Below are positions 32,167-33,655 of a DNA stretch of 33,655 bases, piece after piece. The position numbers and the translations under genes were made by a program. The DNA is from Draconibacterium orientale (GTDB lineage: Bacteria; Bacteroidota; Bacteroidia; Bacteroidales; Prolixibacteraceae). The notes under the pieces are model-generated. The model was not told the DNA's origin. It ran no database searches and worked only from the letters and a program-made list of their open reading frames with translations. The stretch is from contig DYSZ01000021.1 of the NCBI GenBank assembly GCA_020726265.1, positions 1-33,655 of the forward strand. The letters are read 5' to 3'. Position 1 is the first letter of the stretch, and every line of letters starts with the position of its first letter.

Positions 32167-33655
32167 TTATTTTTTCAAAGCTTCGTTGTAAAGATTGATG
32201 AATTTCAGATCATTTTCGTCGCTGTCGCCATATTGGGCGCGGAGTTCTGCTAAACGTTCGAGCAGCATTTTCTGTACATCGGCATAAGCAGGGTCGTTGT
32301 AAATGTTTTTCATTTCCTGTGGGTCGGTTTGCAGATCGTACATTTCCCACTCGTCGATGTCGTAGTAAAAATGTATCAGTTTATAGCGTTCGGTTGCTAC
32401 TCCGTAATGGCGTTTTACCATGTGTACAGCAGGATATTCGTAGTAGGTATAATAGACGGCATCGCGCCATTCTCCGGTTTCGCCACTCACTAACTTTCTG
32501 AATGATTCACCCTGCATTTCGTCGGGAATTTCAATGTTGGCATAATCGAGAAATGTGGGAGCAAAATCGAGGTTCTGCACAAGCTTCCCGATTTTTGTTC
32601 CGGGTTTTATTTCTTTGGGATAGCGGATGAGCAGCGGCGTACGGAACGATTCCTCGTACATAAACCTCTTATCGAACCAGCCATGTTCGCCCAGATAAAA
32701 TCCCTGATCGGAAGTGTAAATCACGATGGTATTTTCAGCCAAACCAGCTTCTTCGAGATAATCAAGCACTTCGCCCACGCCGTCGTCAACCGACTGAATA
32801 CAACGCAGGTAATCTTTAATGTAGCGATTATATTTCCACAAAGCCAGCTCTTTTCCCTGGAGCTTTTTTGCCAGAAATTCCTGGTTTTCGCTTTCATAAG
32901 CGGCCATCCAGTCGGCGCGTTGCTGCTGGTTCATTCTTTTTATGTCGTTGTAAAATTGTGTGGTGTCGCCATTCGGGTCAACAATCAGTTTAAAATCGTG
33001 TCCCCACATGGCATGGCCGTCAATCTGCATTTCCTGTTCTTTGGCAGCGCGGCCGCGGCCTTCGTAATCATCGAAAAAATTGGAGGGGGGCGTAAAAGTT
33101 ACAGAGTCAAAAAGATTCAGGTATTTTGGGGCTGGCAGCCAGTTGCGGTGTGGTGCTTTCTGATGATATAATGCGCAGAACGGTTTGTTCTTATCGCGTT
33201 TGTTTTTCAGCCAGTCGAGCATGGTTTCTGTAATAATTTCGGTGCAATAACCTTCGATTCTGATTTTTTCTCCATTCAACATAAAATCGGGGTTGTAATA
33301 CTGACCCTGCCCGGGTAACACCATCGAAAAGTCGAAGCCCTGCGGAATTCCATCGAGATGAATTTTCCCAATCATGGCAGTTTGGTATCCGTTGGCCTGC
33401 ATCAGTTTTGGGAAATTGGGCTGGTTCCAGTCAAATGGCAGCATATTGTCCACTTTTCCATTCACAAAGCTGTGTTTCCCGGTTAGCATTACTGCGCGGC
33501 TTGGGGCACAAATCGAGTTGGTAACACAGGCCCGGGTGAAAATAGCTCCTTCGGTGGCCAATCTGTCGATATTCGGGGTGTGGTTCAACTCGTGCCCATA
33601 AGCGCTGATGGCTCGGTAAGCATGGTCGTCACTCATAATAAAGAGGATGTTGGGA
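32167..33655 (-). CDS. Type I (formylglycine) sulfatase, 5' end cut by window edge
   Basis: The frame runs from the right edge (PNILFIMSDDHAYRAI; the ATG at 33634-33636 is internal) to the stop at 32167, at least 495 residues. It is a family S1 sulfatase: metal-binding Asp pair in MSDDHAY, the formylglycine motif CAPSR (Cys codon 33508-33510) in NSICAPSRAVMLTGKH, MIGKIHL, YHQKAPHRNWLPAP, and second metal site TSDQGFYLGEHGWFDKR. The Cys form needs a formylglycine-generating enzyme or anaerobic maturase encoded elsewhere. It hydrolyses sulfate esters of glycans, probably in the periplasm; the signal peptide lies outside. Coupled by 2 nt to the GH110-like gene, it probably desulfates the same substrate. 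Confidence 0.93.
   Translation of the reverse strand, partial: PNILFIMSDDHAYRAISAYGHELNHTPNIDRLATEGAIFTRACVTNSICAPSRAVMLTGKHSFVNGKVDNMLPFDWNQPNFPKLMQANGYQTAMIGKIHLDGIPQGFDFSMVLPGQGQYYNPDFMLNGEKIRIEGYCTEIITETMLDWLKNKRDKNKPFCALYHQKAPHRNWLPAPKYLNLFDSVTFTPPSNFFDDYEGRGRAAKEQEMQIDGHAMWGHDFKLIVDPNGDTTQFYNDIKRMNQQQRADWMAAYESENQEFLAKKLQGKELALWKYNRYIKDYLRCIQSVDDGVGEVLDYLEEAGLAENTIVIYTSDQGFYLGEHGWFDKRFMYEESFRTPLLIRYPKEIKPGTKIGKLVQNLDFAPTFLDYANIEIPDEMQGESFRKLVSGETGEWRDAVYYTYYEYPAVHMVKRHYGVATERYKLIHFYYDIDEWEMYDLQTDPQEMKNIYNDPAYADVQKMLLERLAELRAQYGDSDENDLKFINLYNEALKK

Noticed and set aside
32683-33171. 162-residue plus-strand open frame
   Set aside because: It is antisense to the sulfatase gene.
1-33655. 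CRISPR array, toxin-antitoxin pair or complete defence system
   Set aside because: No regularly spaced repeats or complete system were seen; the only defence gene is the dead type IIG remnant, and SRAP is a DNA-repair protein.

Overview
The window reads as chromosomal DNA of a polysaccharide-degrading member of the Bacteroidota, probably marine or gut-like Bacteroidia (order Marinilabiliales or close; this rank is an inference). The signs are: several exact matches to the Bacteroidota -7 promoter element TAnnTTTG, a C-terminal type IX secretion sorting domain, DUF5916 and DUF6265 proteins, LytTR and His_kinase pairs, an HYC_CC_PP-type copper gene and a RayT-type transposase remnant. No ribosomal RNA, phage or CRISPR array was seen.

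Region 1 (1-6.9 kb): two tandem, minus-strand OmpA-domain lipid-free secreted proteins (the first cut by the window edge) sharing a 101-bp identical stretch; then a plus-strand TPR sensor kinase and LuxR-type response regulator pair, a small DUF6265 protein and the magnesium channel CorA. Region 2 (6.9-13.3 kb, minus): a large BNR/VPS10-like secreted beta-propeller protein, preceded by a four-gene envelope-stress-like operon: small LiaI/LiaF-like membrane protein, LiaF-like protein, His_kinase sensor and LytTR regulator, with 1-26 nt gaps. Region 3 (13.4-16.5 kb): glutaminyl-tRNA synthetase, divergent folB, a tRNA-Cys with a good promoter and a two-way terminator, and an O-methyltransferase that unexpectedly carries a signal peptide.

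Region 4 (16.7-24.5 kb) is a stretch of genome decay. It starts with a compact candidate small RNA (promoter, two hairpins, terminator). Then follow the 3' end of an L-arabinose isomerase gene joined head-on to a 5'-truncated type IIG (Eco57I-like) restriction-methyltransferase gene that also has an in-frame TAG; an intact SRAP (YedK/HMCES) gene; a stack of three hairpins; a wrecked copper/silver efflux operon (HYC_CC_PP gene with TAG, cusA 3' end, tolC 5' end with a homopolymer frameshift, fused to a truncated HMA metallochaperone gene); an intact DUF5916 outer-membrane protein; and a dead RayT transposase flanked by inverted REP-like repeats, a third copy of which lies behind the type IIG remnant.

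Region 5 (24.6-33.7 kb) is catabolic: a GH5 glycanase with type IX sorting domain co-transcribed with a lipoprotein alpha/beta hydrolase; a ThuA-domain protein; an MFS transporter; and a GH110-like beta-helix protein translationally coupled to a formylglycine sulfatase (cut by the right edge), which together suggest removal of sulfate and alpha-galactosyl groups from a sulfated galactan or host glycan. No complete, clearly new system was found; the best leads are the candidate small RNA, the hairpin stack at 19.54-19.63 kb, and the recombination scars of region 4.
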